A DNA stretch of 64,000 bases from Mesotoga infera (GCF_900157305.1 NZ_LS974202.1:1798001-1862000); one strand, 5' to 3'; shown: positions 53,093-62,127, numbered from the stretch's first letter. Program-made: numbers and translations. Notes: a model not told the origin generated them from the letters alone.

Positions 53093-54751
53093 GTGAAAAA
53101 AGAGAAGAAGAACGATCTGATAGTGACTCCTCAGGAAGTGAAAAAAGACGAACTCTTCGAAGTCAAATACATGGGCCGCTGGCAACTCGCATGGCGCGCC
53201 CTCAAAAAGCACAAGCTGGGACTCTTTTCACTTTGGGTACTAATAATACTCTATCTCGTTGCGATTTTCGCGGATTTTCTGGCTCCCAACAACCCTTATG
53301 ATCAGAGGCAGGATCTTTCATACGCTCCTCCTTCGAAGGTCCACTGGACCGACGAAGAGGGAAAACTGACGGCTCCGTACATTTATGCCTGGGTGCTTGA
53401 GAGAGATCCCGAGACTTACAGAACCTTTTTTACGGAGGGAATCTCTCTGGGATCGGTTGTCGCCATCGACAGGGCGACCGGCGAGGAGAAGACCTTTGAA
53501 CAGGGTAAAGATGGCGTAATGAATATATACGTGACCACGAAAACCGTTCGATATGCGCTCGATGCGGACGGAAATAGGGCCAACCTAGGAGGCCCCGAGT
53601 ACAGTACGGTTCAGACCGTAAAATTGACCGAACTGGATATGCTGAAAGAGACTGTTGTCACCGAGACATCCAACAGGACAACCCTCGGCTCGCTCGCTCC
53701 CAGCAGGTTCAGAGAGTTACTGAGGATAGGTCCACCTGTAAAGGTGGTAACGGAGAGATCGTTGCATCGAATATTCGCCCAGAAGGAAGATGAAATAAAA
53801 GACGTCGTAGTGGAAGCCATGAATATAGTAAACGAGGTGATAGACGTCGATGGGGGCGACCTCGACCTGGCAAGGGAGTTTCTAGCGGAACTCGAAATCT
53901 CGCCAACTATAGTCGATGTGATTCAAGATCCCCAGGTCACAGATTACGTGACCAAGAAGTATCCGATAAAGTTCTTCACACAGTCCTGGGAGTACAAGTT
54001 ACTGGGATTCATTCCCATGAAGCTTCACCTGGTTGGCACGGACCTGCCTTCTAAGTTTCTTCTTTTCGGCTCTGATATGTACGGTAGAGACGTTTTCTCC
54101 AGAATACTGTTCGGTTCGAGAGTATCTATGAGTATCGGGCTTCTAGCGATCCTGATAACCTTCTCTCTAGGACTTTCCATTGGTGGAGCGGCCGGATACT
54201 TCGGTGGTATCACCGATGAAATCCTTATGAGAGTGACGGAAATTCTTATGTCGATACCTAGCTTTTACCTGCTGATCTCTCTGAGGGCTGTTCTTCCAAC
54301 CAGCATACCCCCACACATCACGTATATTCTCATAGTCCTCATATTGAGTTTCATAGGCTGGCCGGGAATGTCGAGGGTGATCAGGGGCATGGTTTTGAGT
54401 TACAAAGAAACGGAGTTTGTACAGGCCGCCATAGCTATGGGATATCCATCGGGGCGGGTTATACTTCGCCACATCATACCCAACACTGCGACTTATATAA
54501 TAGTATCGGCCACTCTGTCGATTCCAGGATACATACTGGGAGAGGCGGGTCTGAGCTTCCTGGGTCTGGGAATAACCGAACCGTCGGCCAGCTGGGGACT
54601 GATGCTCTCTCAGGCTCAGAACATAAAGGCGATGACCGAGGCACCGTGGCTTCTGATACCGGGTATCTTCATATTCATCGTGGTCATGGCCTTCAACTTG
54701 CTGGGCGACGCCCTGAGAGATGCGCTAGATCCAAGATCGCTGGGTTTCTAA
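53093..54751 (+). CDS. oppC: Peptide ABC permease OppC with a large periplasmic insert
   Basis: 552 residues from a GTG with GAGGGGTGAG upstream; usual OppC are about 300. TM1 is at about 45-65 (LGLFSLWVLIILYLVAIF). An insert of about 250 residues reaches to about 325, where the conserved LFGSDMYGRDVFSRILFGSRVS begins, followed by the normal five-helix permease core with the EAA loop (ETEFVQAAIAMGYPSGRVILRH). The insert is hydrophilic and predicted outside the membrane. Some Thermotogae OppC carry a shorter extension at the same place. Confidence 0.9.
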   Translation: MKKEKKNDLIVTPQEVKKDELFEVKYMGRWQLAWRALKKHKLGLFSLWVLIILYLVAIFADFLAPNNPYDQRQDLSYAPPSKVHWTDEEGKLTAPYIYAWVLERDPETYRTFFTEGISLGSVVAIDRATGEEKTFEQGKDGVMNIYVTTKTVRYALDADGNRANLGGPEYSTVQTVKLTELDMLKETVVTETSNRTTLGSLAPSRFRELLRIGPPVKVVTERSLHRIFAQKEDEIKDVVVEAMNIVNEVIDVDGGDLDLAREFLAELEISPTIVDVIQDPQVTDYVTKKYPIKFFTQSWEYKLLGFIPMKLHLVGTDLPSKFLLFGSDMYGRDVFSRILFGSRVSMSIGLLAILITFSLGLSIGGAAGYFGGITDEILMRVTEILMSIPSFYLLISLRAVLPTSIPPHITYILIVLILSFIGWPGMSRVIRGMVLSYKETEFVQAAIAMGYPSGRVILRHIIPNTATYIIVSATLSIPGYILGEAGLSFLGLGITEPSASWGLMLSQAQNIKAMTEAPWLLIPGIFIFIVVMAFNLLGDALRDALDPRSLGF

Positions 54752-54761
54752 TATTACTCAA

Positions 54762-55244
54762 CTACAGACTTCGACGGGACCTAAGGGTCCCGTTTTTGTT
54801 CGACGCATCTTCTTTTCGCGTTTCATCGTTTCCAGTCTTCTGGACAGACATGTTGAGCATCTTCAATATAAGGGAAGCCATCAGGACCACGAGTATAACC
54901 GGCAGCAGAGAACCTGTAGCGGTGTACAAAAACGTTGAGTTTATATATTCCGTGAGAGGAGCCATCCACCAGGTTAACCCGCTTTCGAGGCTTTCCCTCA
55001 CGTAAAGAAAGAGAGACCCCGCAAGGAAGAGTTCCTCGATCACAGGGATGAAGTAATGCTTCGCTATCGAGCAGAATTGCAGAATAAAGCCCGTAAGTAA
55101 TAGTACAGCAGGAAATAGAAAATCCATCCAGTCCAGTTCGGGACTCTCGCCGTTCAGCAACGCAGTAACGAATTGACCTCCTCCAAAGACCAGGGCTATA
55201 ACTATCGCGACTCCCATGAGCAGGTTGCCGAGGAAAATATACAT
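54762..55244 (-). CDS. Small multi-span membrane protein of unknown function
   Basis: 160 residues with four hydrophobic helices and a basic, polar C-terminal tail (SNKNGTLRSRRSL). No family recognised. Its 3' part overlaps the transporter terminator. It lies about 60 bp after the Omp-beta-like gene, behind that gene's terminator, so expression would be by read-through or a separate promoter. Confidence 0.65.
   Translation of the reverse strand: MYIFLGNLLMGVAIVIALVFGGGQFVTALLNGESPELDWMDFLFPAVLLLTGFILQFCSIAKHYFIPVIEELFLAGSLFLYVRESLESGLTWWMAPLTEYINSTFLYTATGSLLPVILVVLMASLILKMLNMSVQKTGNDETRKEDASNKNGTLRSRRSL
54775..54797 (+). terminator. Intrinsic terminator of the oligopeptide transporter operon
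   Basis: CGGGACC-TAAG-GGTCCCG followed by TTTTTGTT. It lies inside the 3' end of the convergent 54762-55244 gene. Confidence 0.88.
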
Positions 55245-55260
55245 CTAATTCACCTCAAAG

Positions 55261-55286
55261 AAAAACCGGCCCGTCGGGGGCCGGTT
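55261..55286 (-). terminator. Terminator of the Omp-beta-like gene
   Basis: On the minus strand: ACCGGCCC, a 5-nt loop, GGGCCGGT and a run of T's. It follows the Omp-beta stop closely. Confidence 0.88.
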
Positions 55287-55303
55287 AATCGTTAGCCTTA
55301 AAA

Positions 55304-56560
55304 TCAGAACGAGTAGTTGTAGAACAGCTTCACGTACCAGTCGATCGCCGGGAAGAAGGCAACACTGGCTTCGAAGTTGATCAGATCGAAGACCGGGAAG
55401 CCGAGCACAACATTGAGTGCCTTCGTGCCGTTGAGCAGGTAGTAACCGCCGTCGATGCTGAGTGTCGGCTTGAATCCACCCATCGCGAGGGAGAGAGAAG
55501 CCTCTGCGTAAGCGGAGAGATCCTTCACATCTGCGAGAAGGTTACCGACTATATCGTAACCGAAGCCGGCTTTGTTGACGTCGTCCTTGGTCGTGAAATC
55601 GCCGGAACCGACAAAGACAGCCAGAGAAACCGGATCCAGTTCCCAACCGTCGGACTTGACCAGGAATCCGAGCTTCATTTCGTTCGTACCACCGACGAGG
55701 AAGGAGTGGTCGTACCAGAACTTCACACCTGCCCAGCCTATGCCCTTCTTGGAGAGCGCGGCCTGGATCCAGCTGAATAGTTTGCTGGCTGCGATATCGT
55801 ACTTAACGTCGGCGTTGGTTTTCAGAACTACGCTTTCACCGATACTGTAACCTACCTTGAGACCTACCCACTGGCCCTTGGTGCTGGCGTATCTCGCATA
55901 CGGGTTGAGGGTGAGAAGTCCGAGAGTCATCTTGTAATCGAAATCTATAACGTAGTCGAATGCGGGTGTACCGGTGAGATCCTTGGCTTCGAGACCACCC
56001 TTGAGAGTGAGACCGGTGAACGGCTTAACGGTGGCTTCGGCTATCAGGTCGCCGCTCCAGCCCAGACCGGCCATACCGGTCTGAAGGGCCACGGAGAAGA
56101 TATCCCAAGAGCCGTACAGGGCGATTCTGTCCGTACCGCCAATGAGGGCTTCCTGCGTTGCGACCTGAAGACCGAGCGCCTTCATATTGAGAACGAAGGT
56201 CTTGGACTTGGTCGTACCGTAGTAGGCGAACCAGCTGAGACCTTTACCGCTGTCGCTACCGAAAGACTTACTGGCGTACCAGCTGGCAGCAGCCTTGTCG
56301 TTCTCCACAGTGAAGGAATTGAGAGTTACAGTACCGCCCACTAGATCGATATTAAGGCTGAATGTCAGGTCGCTGACATTTGCAGAGGCTCCAAAGCCGA
56401 GAGACTTCAAAGCAAAACCGAGATCGGTGGTCAGGCCGTTCTTGTCAAGCTGAGTCTTACCCCATAACGTCCCTTTTATAGACGGGCTGAGAGTTATGGT
56501 TGCCGAGAAGGCGACCGAGATGGCCAAGAGTACCACTAAGATTCCAACAAGCTTCTTCAT
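55304..56560 (-). CDS. Outer-membrane (toga) beta-barrel protein, Omp-beta-like
   Basis: About 418 residues from the ATG at 56560 with GGGGG upstream. A signal peptide ends near SVAFSA. The rest is made of alternating hydrophobic and polar residues with many aromatic girdle residues and glycine, and ends in YNYSF, a C-terminal Phe as in outer-membrane barrels. No Pfam-like motif is recognised. Its position behind the Omp-alpha-like gene agrees with the toga porin/anchor pair known in Thermotoga. Its own promoter and terminator suggest strong expression. Confidence 0.82.
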   Translation of the reverse strand: MKKLVGILVVLLAISVAFSATITLSPSIKGTLWGKTQLDKNGLTTDLGFALKSLGFGASANVSDLTFSLNIDLVGGTVTLNSFTVENDKAAASWYASKSFGSDSGKGLSWFAYYGTTKSKTFVLNMKALGLQVATQEALIGGTDRIALYGSWDIFSVALQTGMAGLGWSGDLIAEATVKPFTGLTLKGGLEAKDLTGTPAFDYVIDFDYKMTLGLLTLNPYARYASTKGQWVGLKVGYSIGESVVLKTNADVKYDIAASKLFSWIQAALSKKGIGWAGVKFWYDHSFLVGGTNEMKLGFLVKSDGWELDPVSLAVFVGSGDFTTKDDVNKAGFGYDIVGNLLADVKDLSAYAEASLSLAMGGFKPTLSIDGGYYLLNGTKALNVVLGFPVFDLINFEASVAFFPAIDWYVKLFYNYSF

Positions 56561-56614
56561 GCACACTTACCCCCTTTATAAGAGTGTTTTGGTTTTGGTG
56601 ATGCGCATAACGTA

Positions 56615-56644
56615 AATATACCACATTTCATGTAACAAAAGCAA
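56615..56644 (-). promoter_or_regulatory. Promoter of the Omp-beta-like gene
   Basis: On the minus strand: TTGCTT, 18-bp spacer, TATATT with TG-G before it (extended -10). It lies in the gap between the two toga genes and gives a leader of about 50 nt with a strong GGGGG. Confidence 0.6.
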
Positions 56645-56674
56645 ACACACACGTGCCTAAGTTGCACAGAAAGA

Positions 56675-58438
56675 TCATTTCAGGATTAACCCTACCGCGC
56701 CAAATGCAAGAGCTACAAAAGAAAGTATTATCGCTGCATTTGTATTGGTGATGTTCTGTTTCTGGGTAGCTTCGAGAGCCAGAAGTTTTTCTTCGATGAC
56801 GGTGTCGTTGGCTTCGAGACTAGAAATTCTCTTCTCGGCGGCCGCGAGGTCTGCCTTGTCGGCTTTGGTCTTGTCGAGCTTGTACATCTGCTTTGCCATC
56901 GTGTTCGTGATGCTCGTCAGACTGTCGACCTGGTCCTCGAGGGTGGAGGCGAGAATCTCTAAGTCACCCGTTCTCTTGCTCAAAGAGGCGATTTCCTTGC
57001 CGTACTTGTCAAGCCTGGCTATGTTCGCATCGATCTGATCGAAGGCGACTTCAAGCATCTCTCTGTTTGCGGATACTTCCATCTGAACATGGTCCAGTTC
57101 TCCGTAGAGAAGGTCAATCTCTTTCTCAAAAGCTTCTTCGGTCAACCCAAGCTTCTTGTAGAGGAAATTGAGCTTGGCAGTGAGTTGATCGGGTGTTACA
57201 TAATCGAGGTTGGAAATCCTCTTGTTGGCAGCGATTATCGCGTTACTCAACATCTTCGAAGTTACTTCCAGGTCCGTCACTTTTCCCTTGAGCGTATCGA
57301 GATCGGCGGAGGAAGCTTTCGTGCCGAGTTCAAGCTCTATTTCAGATACGAGCTTTTCGTGCTTGTCGAGTCTGGCGATGTTGGCATCGACCTGATCAAA
57401 CACAACGGCAAAGCTTTCATCGACATCGTTGACTATGTCGGCTATCGCCGCCTCGATATTTCCGATTTCGGTGTCGTAGTACTTCACTTCGGGCATTTTT
57501 GCAAGGGTGTCCTGAATCCTGAGGATTTTCGTGTACATGAGTGAAAGCTTATCGTTCAATTCTTCACCGGTCACGAAAGGTTCTAGATCGGGTGTAGCCG
57601 ATTTGATAGCATCGCCCAACCTGCTCTCAAGAGCGGCCAGATCGTCTTTCGTAACCATAGCTTTCCTCAAAGCGAAGAGATCAGAAGTCAGCGAGTTCGC
57701 AACATTTTCGACTACGCCGATTCTGGAATCGAGATCCGCAATCTCACCCTTCTGCTCGTTTTCCTCCATCTTCTGGTTTGCAAGTGCCTGTCCAAGCAGT
57801 TTCACTGTTACTTCAAGGTCAGTGGCCCTGTTCTTGAGAGCTTCGATTTCCGAGGCGTAACTGCCGACCGCTTTCAATTTTGCATCGAGACCGGCAATAT
57901 CGTCCCTGACTCCCAGAAGAGCCTCCAGATCTGCCTTGAGACCTGCTACTCCCTCGTTGGCGCTTGCAGCTTCGCCGGAAAGCCTGTCGATCTCTCTGTA
58001 GAGATACGCGATGGTATCGTCGAAAGTCTTGGAAGTGACGAAATTGCCAACGATACCGCTATCCTTTAGAGAAGCGACAGTAGCTTCAAGAGCCCTCAGT
58101 TCCGCCATGAAATCAACTAGGTTTTTCTTGTTGTCAGAGATCTCCAGAGAAAGTCCTGCAACTTTCTTTGTGAGGGCAAAGACGACTTCCTGGAGTTTGG
58201 CATCCCCGGCATCTGAATAATCCATAAACCTGGCAAGGGTCATAGCCAGTTGGTAACGTGTTACATTTTCATTACCTCTGAAAGTGCCATCGGGGAAACC
58301 AATGAACAATCCACCGGCTGTCGTCTTTATTACACTGTCGTAGGCCCAGTGATTCTCTGACAAATCGCTGTACTCGACACCCAGAGCGAGGGTTGCGAAA
58401 GTAACAACGAGTAGAGCCAGTATAGAAAGCTTCTTCAT
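56675..58438 (-). CDS. SLH-domain coiled-coil outer-membrane tether, Omp-alpha-like
   Basis: 587 residues. A signal peptide (to about residue 20), an SLH domain (YSDLSENHWAYDSVIKTTA, then GGLFIGFPDGTFRGNENVTR), a coiled-coil rod from about 90 to 560 made of imperfect repeats (for example LDTLKGKVTDLEVTSKMLS and IEALKNRATDLEVTVKLLG), and a C-terminal membrane anchor (IILSFVALAFGAVGLIL). This is the layout of Thermotoga Omp-alpha, a spacer that links toga to the cell wall. The product should bind cell-wall polymers via SLH; csaB in the window fits this. Confidence 0.93.
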   Translation of the reverse strand: MKKLSILALLVVTFATLALGVEYSDLSENHWAYDSVIKTTAGGLFIGFPDGTFRGNENVTRYQLAMTLARFMDYSDAGDAKLQEVVFALTKKVAGLSLEISDNKKNLVDFMAELRALEATVASLKDSGIVGNFVTSKTFDDTIAYLYREIDRLSGEAASANEGVAGLKADLEALLGVRDDIAGLDAKLKAVGSYASEIEALKNRATDLEVTVKLLGQALANQKMEENEQKGEIADLDSRIGVVENVANSLTSDLFALRKAMVTKDDLAALESRLGDAIKSATPDLEPFVTGEELNDKLSLMYTKILRIQDTLAKMPEVKYYDTEIGNIEAAIADIVNDVDESFAVVFDQVDANIARLDKHEKLVSEIELELGTKASSADLDTLKGKVTDLEVTSKMLSNAIIAANKRISNLDYVTPDQLTAKLNFLYKKLGLTEEAFEKEIDLLYGELDHVQMEVSANREMLEVAFDQIDANIARLDKYGKEIASLSKRTGDLEILASTLEDQVDSLTSITNTMAKQMYKLDKTKADKADLAAAEKRISSLEANDTVIEEKLLALEATQKQNITNTNAAIILSFVALAFGAVGLILK

Positions 58439-58490
58439 GGATCCTACCCCCTTTCAAAATGTTGTCATTTTTGCAGCAGACTACGGGTTT

Positions 58491-58520
58491 ATTATACAGT
58501 AAAAGCGTGCCCAGATTCAA
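58491..58520 (-). promoter_or_regulatory. Promoter of the Omp-alpha-like gene
   Basis: On the minus strand: TTGAAT, 18-bp spacer, TATAAT. A leader of about 45 nt with AAAGGGGG before the ATG follows. The -35 is next to the tyrS stop. Confidence 0.78.
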
Positions 58521-58526
58521 GAGTCT

Positions 58527-59723
58527 TCAGCACTTAACAAGGCGATAGAAACGCTTTTTTCCTATTCTCAAAACATCTCCGTCCAAAGGGTCCAGAATAG
58601 CGTAAACGTCTTCGATAACTTTTTCGTTCAGCTTTATACCACCCTGTTCCAGTAGCCTTCTTGCTTCGCTTCTCGAAGAAATATTAGCATGATTTACCAG
58701 AAGATCGACGATCGAGATACTGTCGGTATCGAGTCTTATTTCCGGCATTTCTTCCGGCACCTCTTTGTGGCGGAAGATCTTTATAAATTCCTCGAGAGCA
58801 ATTCTAGAGGTTTCCTCGTCATAAAACTGGGCCGTTATGTCCCTAGCCAGTTCCATTTTAATGTCTCTGGGATTGACAGTTCTAGACCTCAGACACTCTT
58901 CGACATCCCTGAGCTCCTCATCACTTTTGTCTGTGAGAAGCCTCATGTACTTCATGATCAGAGTATCCGGTATGGACATCAGCTTCCCGAACATGTCCCT
59001 GGGAGTATCTTCGAAGGCTATGTAGTTATCGTAACTTTTGGACATCTTCAGGTTTCCATCGGTGCCTTCTATGAGGGGCATCGTAAGTACCGCCTGCGGT
59101 TCCAGTCCGTACTCCTCCTGGATCTTTCTGCCAACGACTAGATTGAAAAACTGATCGTCTCCACCTATTTCGATGTCGGCCTTCACAAAGACTGAGTCGT
59201 AAGCCTGGGCGAGAGGATAAAGGAACTCGGCAATGGCTATCGGTTCATTATCTGAGTATCTCTTCGAAAAATCGTGTCGTTCGAGCATTCTTGCCACTGT
59301 GTACTTCGCCGACAATCTTATGACGTCTTCGAAATTGAGAGCGTCCAGCCACTCGGAATTGAAACGTATCTCCGTCAAATCTTTATCGAGAATTTTGAAG
59401 GCCTGCTGGCTGTATGATATGGCGTTGATCTTCGATTCATCCTTCGAAATCATCGGACGGGTCTTCGATCGACCAGAGGGGTCACCGATCCTTGCGGTGA
59501 AATCCCCTATTATCAGGACGACGTGATGACCGAACCTCTGGAATTGCCGTAATTTTCTGAGCACCACGGCATGACCCAGATGCAAATCCGGCCTCGACGG
59601 ATCCACACCCAGCTTCACCCTTAGAGGTCGATTTTTGGAGAGTTTCTCCAGCAGTTCTTTCTCCGAAATCAGAGAAACATGGTTTTTTGTAAGTTCCTTG
59701 AACTGATTTTCAGGAGTCTGCAA
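58527..59723 (-). CDS. tyrS: Tyrosine--tRNA ligase
   Basis: Class I synthetase, 398 residues. Signature HIGH-like PDLHLGHAVVLRKL, LIIGDFTARIGDPSGRS, and KMSKSYDNYIAFED, plus a C-terminal S4 domain (VDLLVNHANISSRSEARRLL). The spacing and length match the TyrZ-type. It follows secG by 10 bp. Confidence 0.95.
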   Translation of the reverse strand: MQTPENQFKELTKNHVSLISEKELLEKLSKNRPLRVKLGVDPSRPDLHLGHAVVLRKLRQFQRFGHHVVLIIGDFTARIGDPSGRSKTRPMISKDESKINAISYSQQAFKILDKDLTEIRFNSEWLDALNFEDVIRLSAKYTVARMLERHDFSKRYSDNEPIAIAEFLYPLAQAYDSVFVKADIEIGGDDQFFNLVVGRKIQEEYGLEPQAVLTMPLIEGTDGNLKMSKSYDNYIAFEDTPRDMFGKLMSIPDTLIMKYMRLLTDKSDEELRDVEECLRSRTVNPRDIKMELARDITAQFYDEETSRIALEEFIKIFRHKEVPEEMPEIRLDTDSISIVDLLVNHANISSRSEARRLLEQGGIKLNEKVIEDVYAILDPLDGDVLRIGKKRFYRLVKC

Positions 59724-59733
59724 TCAAACCACC

Positions 59734-59985
59734 TTAACCGGAAAAGGCTCTGGACACAACAAAAGCGATCAGTACACTGTTAACCATGAAGCCGACCGCA
59801 AGTGCAAGGGTAATCTTACCCATCGTGTCGAGACCTTTCTTTCTTCCAAACATCGTGTGGGAAGCACCACCACCAAAGGCTCCACCGAGTTCGGCGGACT
59901 TCGACATCTGCATCATAACTGCAACGCCAAGCGCTACACTTATGGCTACGTGCAGAGATATCAAAACATAAGCAAGAACCACCAT
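59734..59985 (-). CDS. secG: Preprotein translocase subunit SecG
   Basis: 83 residues with two membrane helices joined by the conserved segment MMQMSKSAELGGAFGGGASHTMFGRKKGLD. Non-essential stimulator of the SecYEG channel. The ATG has AGGAGG at a good distance and a near-consensus promoter is just upstream. Co-transcribed with tyrS. Confidence 0.94.
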   Translation of the reverse strand: MVVLAYVLISLHVAISVALGVAVMMQMSKSAELGGAFGGGASHTMFGRKKGLDTMGKITLALAVGFMVNSVLIAFVVSRAFSG

Positions 59986-60022
59986 CTAAATACCTCCTGT
60001 ATCTTTCCAATGCTCTTCTGGT

Positions 60023-60051
60023 ATTATACAATATGTGCGACTTTGTAGCAA
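60023..60051 (-). promoter_or_regulatory. Promoter of secG-tyrS
   Basis: On the minus strand: TTGCTA, 17-bp spacer, TATAAT. It points to secG, whose ATG is about 40 bp downstream. Confidence 0.8.
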
Positions 60052-60093
60052 ACGATAATGGAGATCGCGGGTGAGATGTTGAAAGGAAAAACC

Positions 60094-61773
60094 ATGATAG
60101 TTTATCTTCCGTTGAAGCCAGAGATGGCAAAGCTTAACAATCTTCCAGTCAAGCTTCCTATACTGGCCGAAGACCTGCCTCTGGCGATCGACAGGGACAA
60201 GATCGATCTCGAAGTCATTCTGCGAGGTCTGAAAGCCCAGTACCTCAATGAACCGGACGACTATTACGGCTCGTATCTACAGTTCTATTGCTATGAAGCC
60301 TTCAAGAAAGCTCTGGGCGATAATGAACTGGAGAGAGCGCTAGGTTTTCTAGAAGACGCGGCGAAGATCTCCAGAGATTACAGATACCACTTTTATCTGG
60401 GCCTTTACTACAAACAGACAGGAAACTACCAGCTTTGTGAAATAGAGCTTAAAAGGTCGGTGGAGATGAATCCCGATTTCTACGTCGGTCTTTACGAGAT
60501 AGGAAGGTTGCTCCAGTCGAATGGCGATTACGAAGAAGCGGCCAATTATTTTCTGCAATCGATAGAAAAATCCGGAGGCAATTTCTCTCTCCCGTTTTTG
60601 GGAATCGTGGATGTTTTTATCTCTTCTGGAGAGTACGGCCAGGCCATGGAAATAATGAACCGTATTCCACGTTCTTTTCCACTGTATCCAGAGATTCTTC
60701 TTAGAAAGGGAGTGTCTCTCAACGAACTCCAAAGATTCGGAGAGGCCGAAAAAGTTTTCGACGAATGCATTGCCATAGAGAATCGCTGGCAATGCTTCTA
60801 CAATAGATCCTTCTCGAGATCACGGCAGGGAAAACTGTGGGACAGTCTAGAAGATTTACGAAGGGCTTATAAAATCTCCGGGGAGATCGACGTTCTGTAT
60901 GAAGAAGCGATAGCCGAAAAAAATCTGGGTTTGCTCGACGAGGCGCTGGAACATTGCGAGGAGTACTACTTCCATACTGGCGATGATAAGGCCCTCTTTT
61001 TGCTCGTGAAAATTTTAGATATGCTGGGCAGGTATGAAGAGGCTCTGAAATATCTGGAGAAGGGAGATTACTCTGAACTGAAAAACACTATTCTTTTTCA
61101 CAGAGACCTTGAAAAAGGAAAGGCCATCTCCGGACTTGTGTTCGACAATCCAATCTCGCAAGCCGCCTACCTTTCTACTCTGGCAAGCATCAGCAAAGGT
61201 ACGATCTCTAGAGAAGCGGGTGGTTTAGTTAAACGTGGAAGACTGGACATAGAAGCGCTGATAAATCATCTGTTGAAGTTCGATATCTCCGGAATGCGGC
61301 AGAGAGTTACTTCTTTTCAGAGGGGAACAATTCCAAAATCTGCAAGGATTGTATCGCTAAAAGAGGTAGGCATTTATGTTTCAGTCCTTAAAACCCTTCT
61401 TGATTTTCCCTCCCCGAGCGATCTGCTCTCATATTCGATGGCTTTCCTGATCTCTGGACTTGGTACTACGACGGCTGCTTTCAGAATATTGCTACATATT
61501 TTAAGATGGAGACGGTCGGGAATGGCTTTCAATCTCGAATTCTTCCTGGACGAGTATCTCGAAGAGATACGTGATTTAGACTTCCAGTTGGGATTGCGTA
61601 TTGCGAGACTCCTGGAAGAGGGCCCCATAGATATCGATACGATAGGCGAATCGGGTATCGAAGATCTCGAAGGATTCGTTCTATCACTGCTTTCAGCGCT
61701 TGAAAAGGGTACAATAGATCAACTTGATACGAATGACGAAAACCTGAAAGAATACTTGAAGTTGCTAATTTAG
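60094..61773 (+). CDS. TPR-repeat protein of unknown function
   Basis: About 559 residues from the ATG at 60094, which has AAAGGA upstream; the frame opens at 60058. Tetratricopeptide repeats are visible from about 80 to 330 (RYHFYLGLYYKQTGNYQLCE, GLYEIGRLLQSNGDYEEAA, then LLRKGVSLNELQRFGEAEKV). The C-terminal 220 residues are helical without clear repeats. No signal peptide. Probably an adaptor; function not assigned. A small acidic protein is encoded 10 bp after it. Confidence 0.85.
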   Translation: MIVYLPLKPEMAKLNNLPVKLPILAEDLPLAIDRDKIDLEVILRGLKAQYLNEPDDYYGSYLQFYCYEAFKKALGDNELERALGFLEDAAKISRDYRYHFYLGLYYKQTGNYQLCEIELKRSVEMNPDFYVGLYEIGRLLQSNGDYEEAANYFLQSIEKSGGNFSLPFLGIVDVFISSGEYGQAMEIMNRIPRSFPLYPEILLRKGVSLNELQRFGEAEKVFDECIAIENRWQCFYNRSFSRSRQGKLWDSLEDLRRAYKISGEIDVLYEEAIAEKNLGLLDEALEHCEEYYFHTGDDKALFLLVKILDMLGRYEEALKYLEKGDYSELKNTILFHRDLEKGKAISGLVFDNPISQAAYLSTLASISKGTISREAGGLVKRGRLDIEALINHLLKFDISGMRQRVTSFQRGTIPKSARIVSLKEVGIYVSVLKTLLDFPSPSDLLSYSMAFLISGLGTTTAAFRILLHILRWRRSGMAFNLEFFLDEYLEEIRDLDFQLGLRIARLLEEGPIDIDTIGESGIEDLEGFVLSLLSALEKGTIDQLDTNDENLKEYLKLLI

Positions 61774-61783
61774 GGAGGTTCGA

Positions 61784-62041
61784 ATGGACAGGATAGAGGA
61801 ATTGCTTGAAAGATTCATGGAAACTATACAGAGCAGAAACATCGATCAGATCGATGAGGCGACTCTCAATACTATACTTCACGAAGAATTCGACGCATCG
61901 GAGAGATCGGAGCTTGAAGAAGTTCTTGGATCGCTTCTTGGAGAAGTTTCGAAGATGGCTGACGATCCTAAAGAGTACTTCTTCAGAAACGATGAAGAAA
62001 GACTGATGGAGTATCTCAAAGAAAAAGAAAAAAAAGATTGA
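61784..62041 (+). CDS. Small acidic helical protein
   Basis: 85 residues with GGGAGG before the ATG. Highly acidic and helical (LLERFMETIQSRNIDQIDEATLN and ELEEVLGSLLGEV), ending EYLKEKEKKD. No family recognised. Co-transcription with the TPR gene suggests a functional link. Its stop codon overlaps the -35 of the small-RNA promoter. Confidence 0.75.
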   Translation: MDRIEELLERFMETIQSRNIDQIDEATLNTILHEEFDASERSELEEVLGSLLGEVSKMADDPKEYFFRNDEERLMEYLKEKEKKD

Positions 62042-62067
62042 TTTACTTGATCGATTAAGTGTATAAT
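62038..62067 (+). promoter_or_regulatory. Promoter of a second short RNA
   Basis: TTGATT (62038-62043), 18-bp spacer, TATAAT (62062-62067). It points to a gap without a plus-strand gene and only a terminator. Confidence 0.6.
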
Positions 62068-62073
62068 CACTGT

Positions 62074-62127
62074 GAAGGGTTACTTCAGCGCAGAGTATAG
62101 CCGGTGTGAAGCACCGGTCTTTTTTTA
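62074..62127 (+). ncRNA. Putative small RNA of about 50 nt with intrinsic terminator
   Basis: The expected transcript has a small hairpin, GAAG-GGTTA-CTTC (62074-62086), and a terminator CCGGTG-TGAAG-CACCGG (62101-62117), followed by TCTTTTTTTATTT. This tail is identical to that of the RNA at 25425-25477 and, as there, holds the stop codon of the convergent gene (sufU) on the other strand. No ORF fits. Confidence 0.5.
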
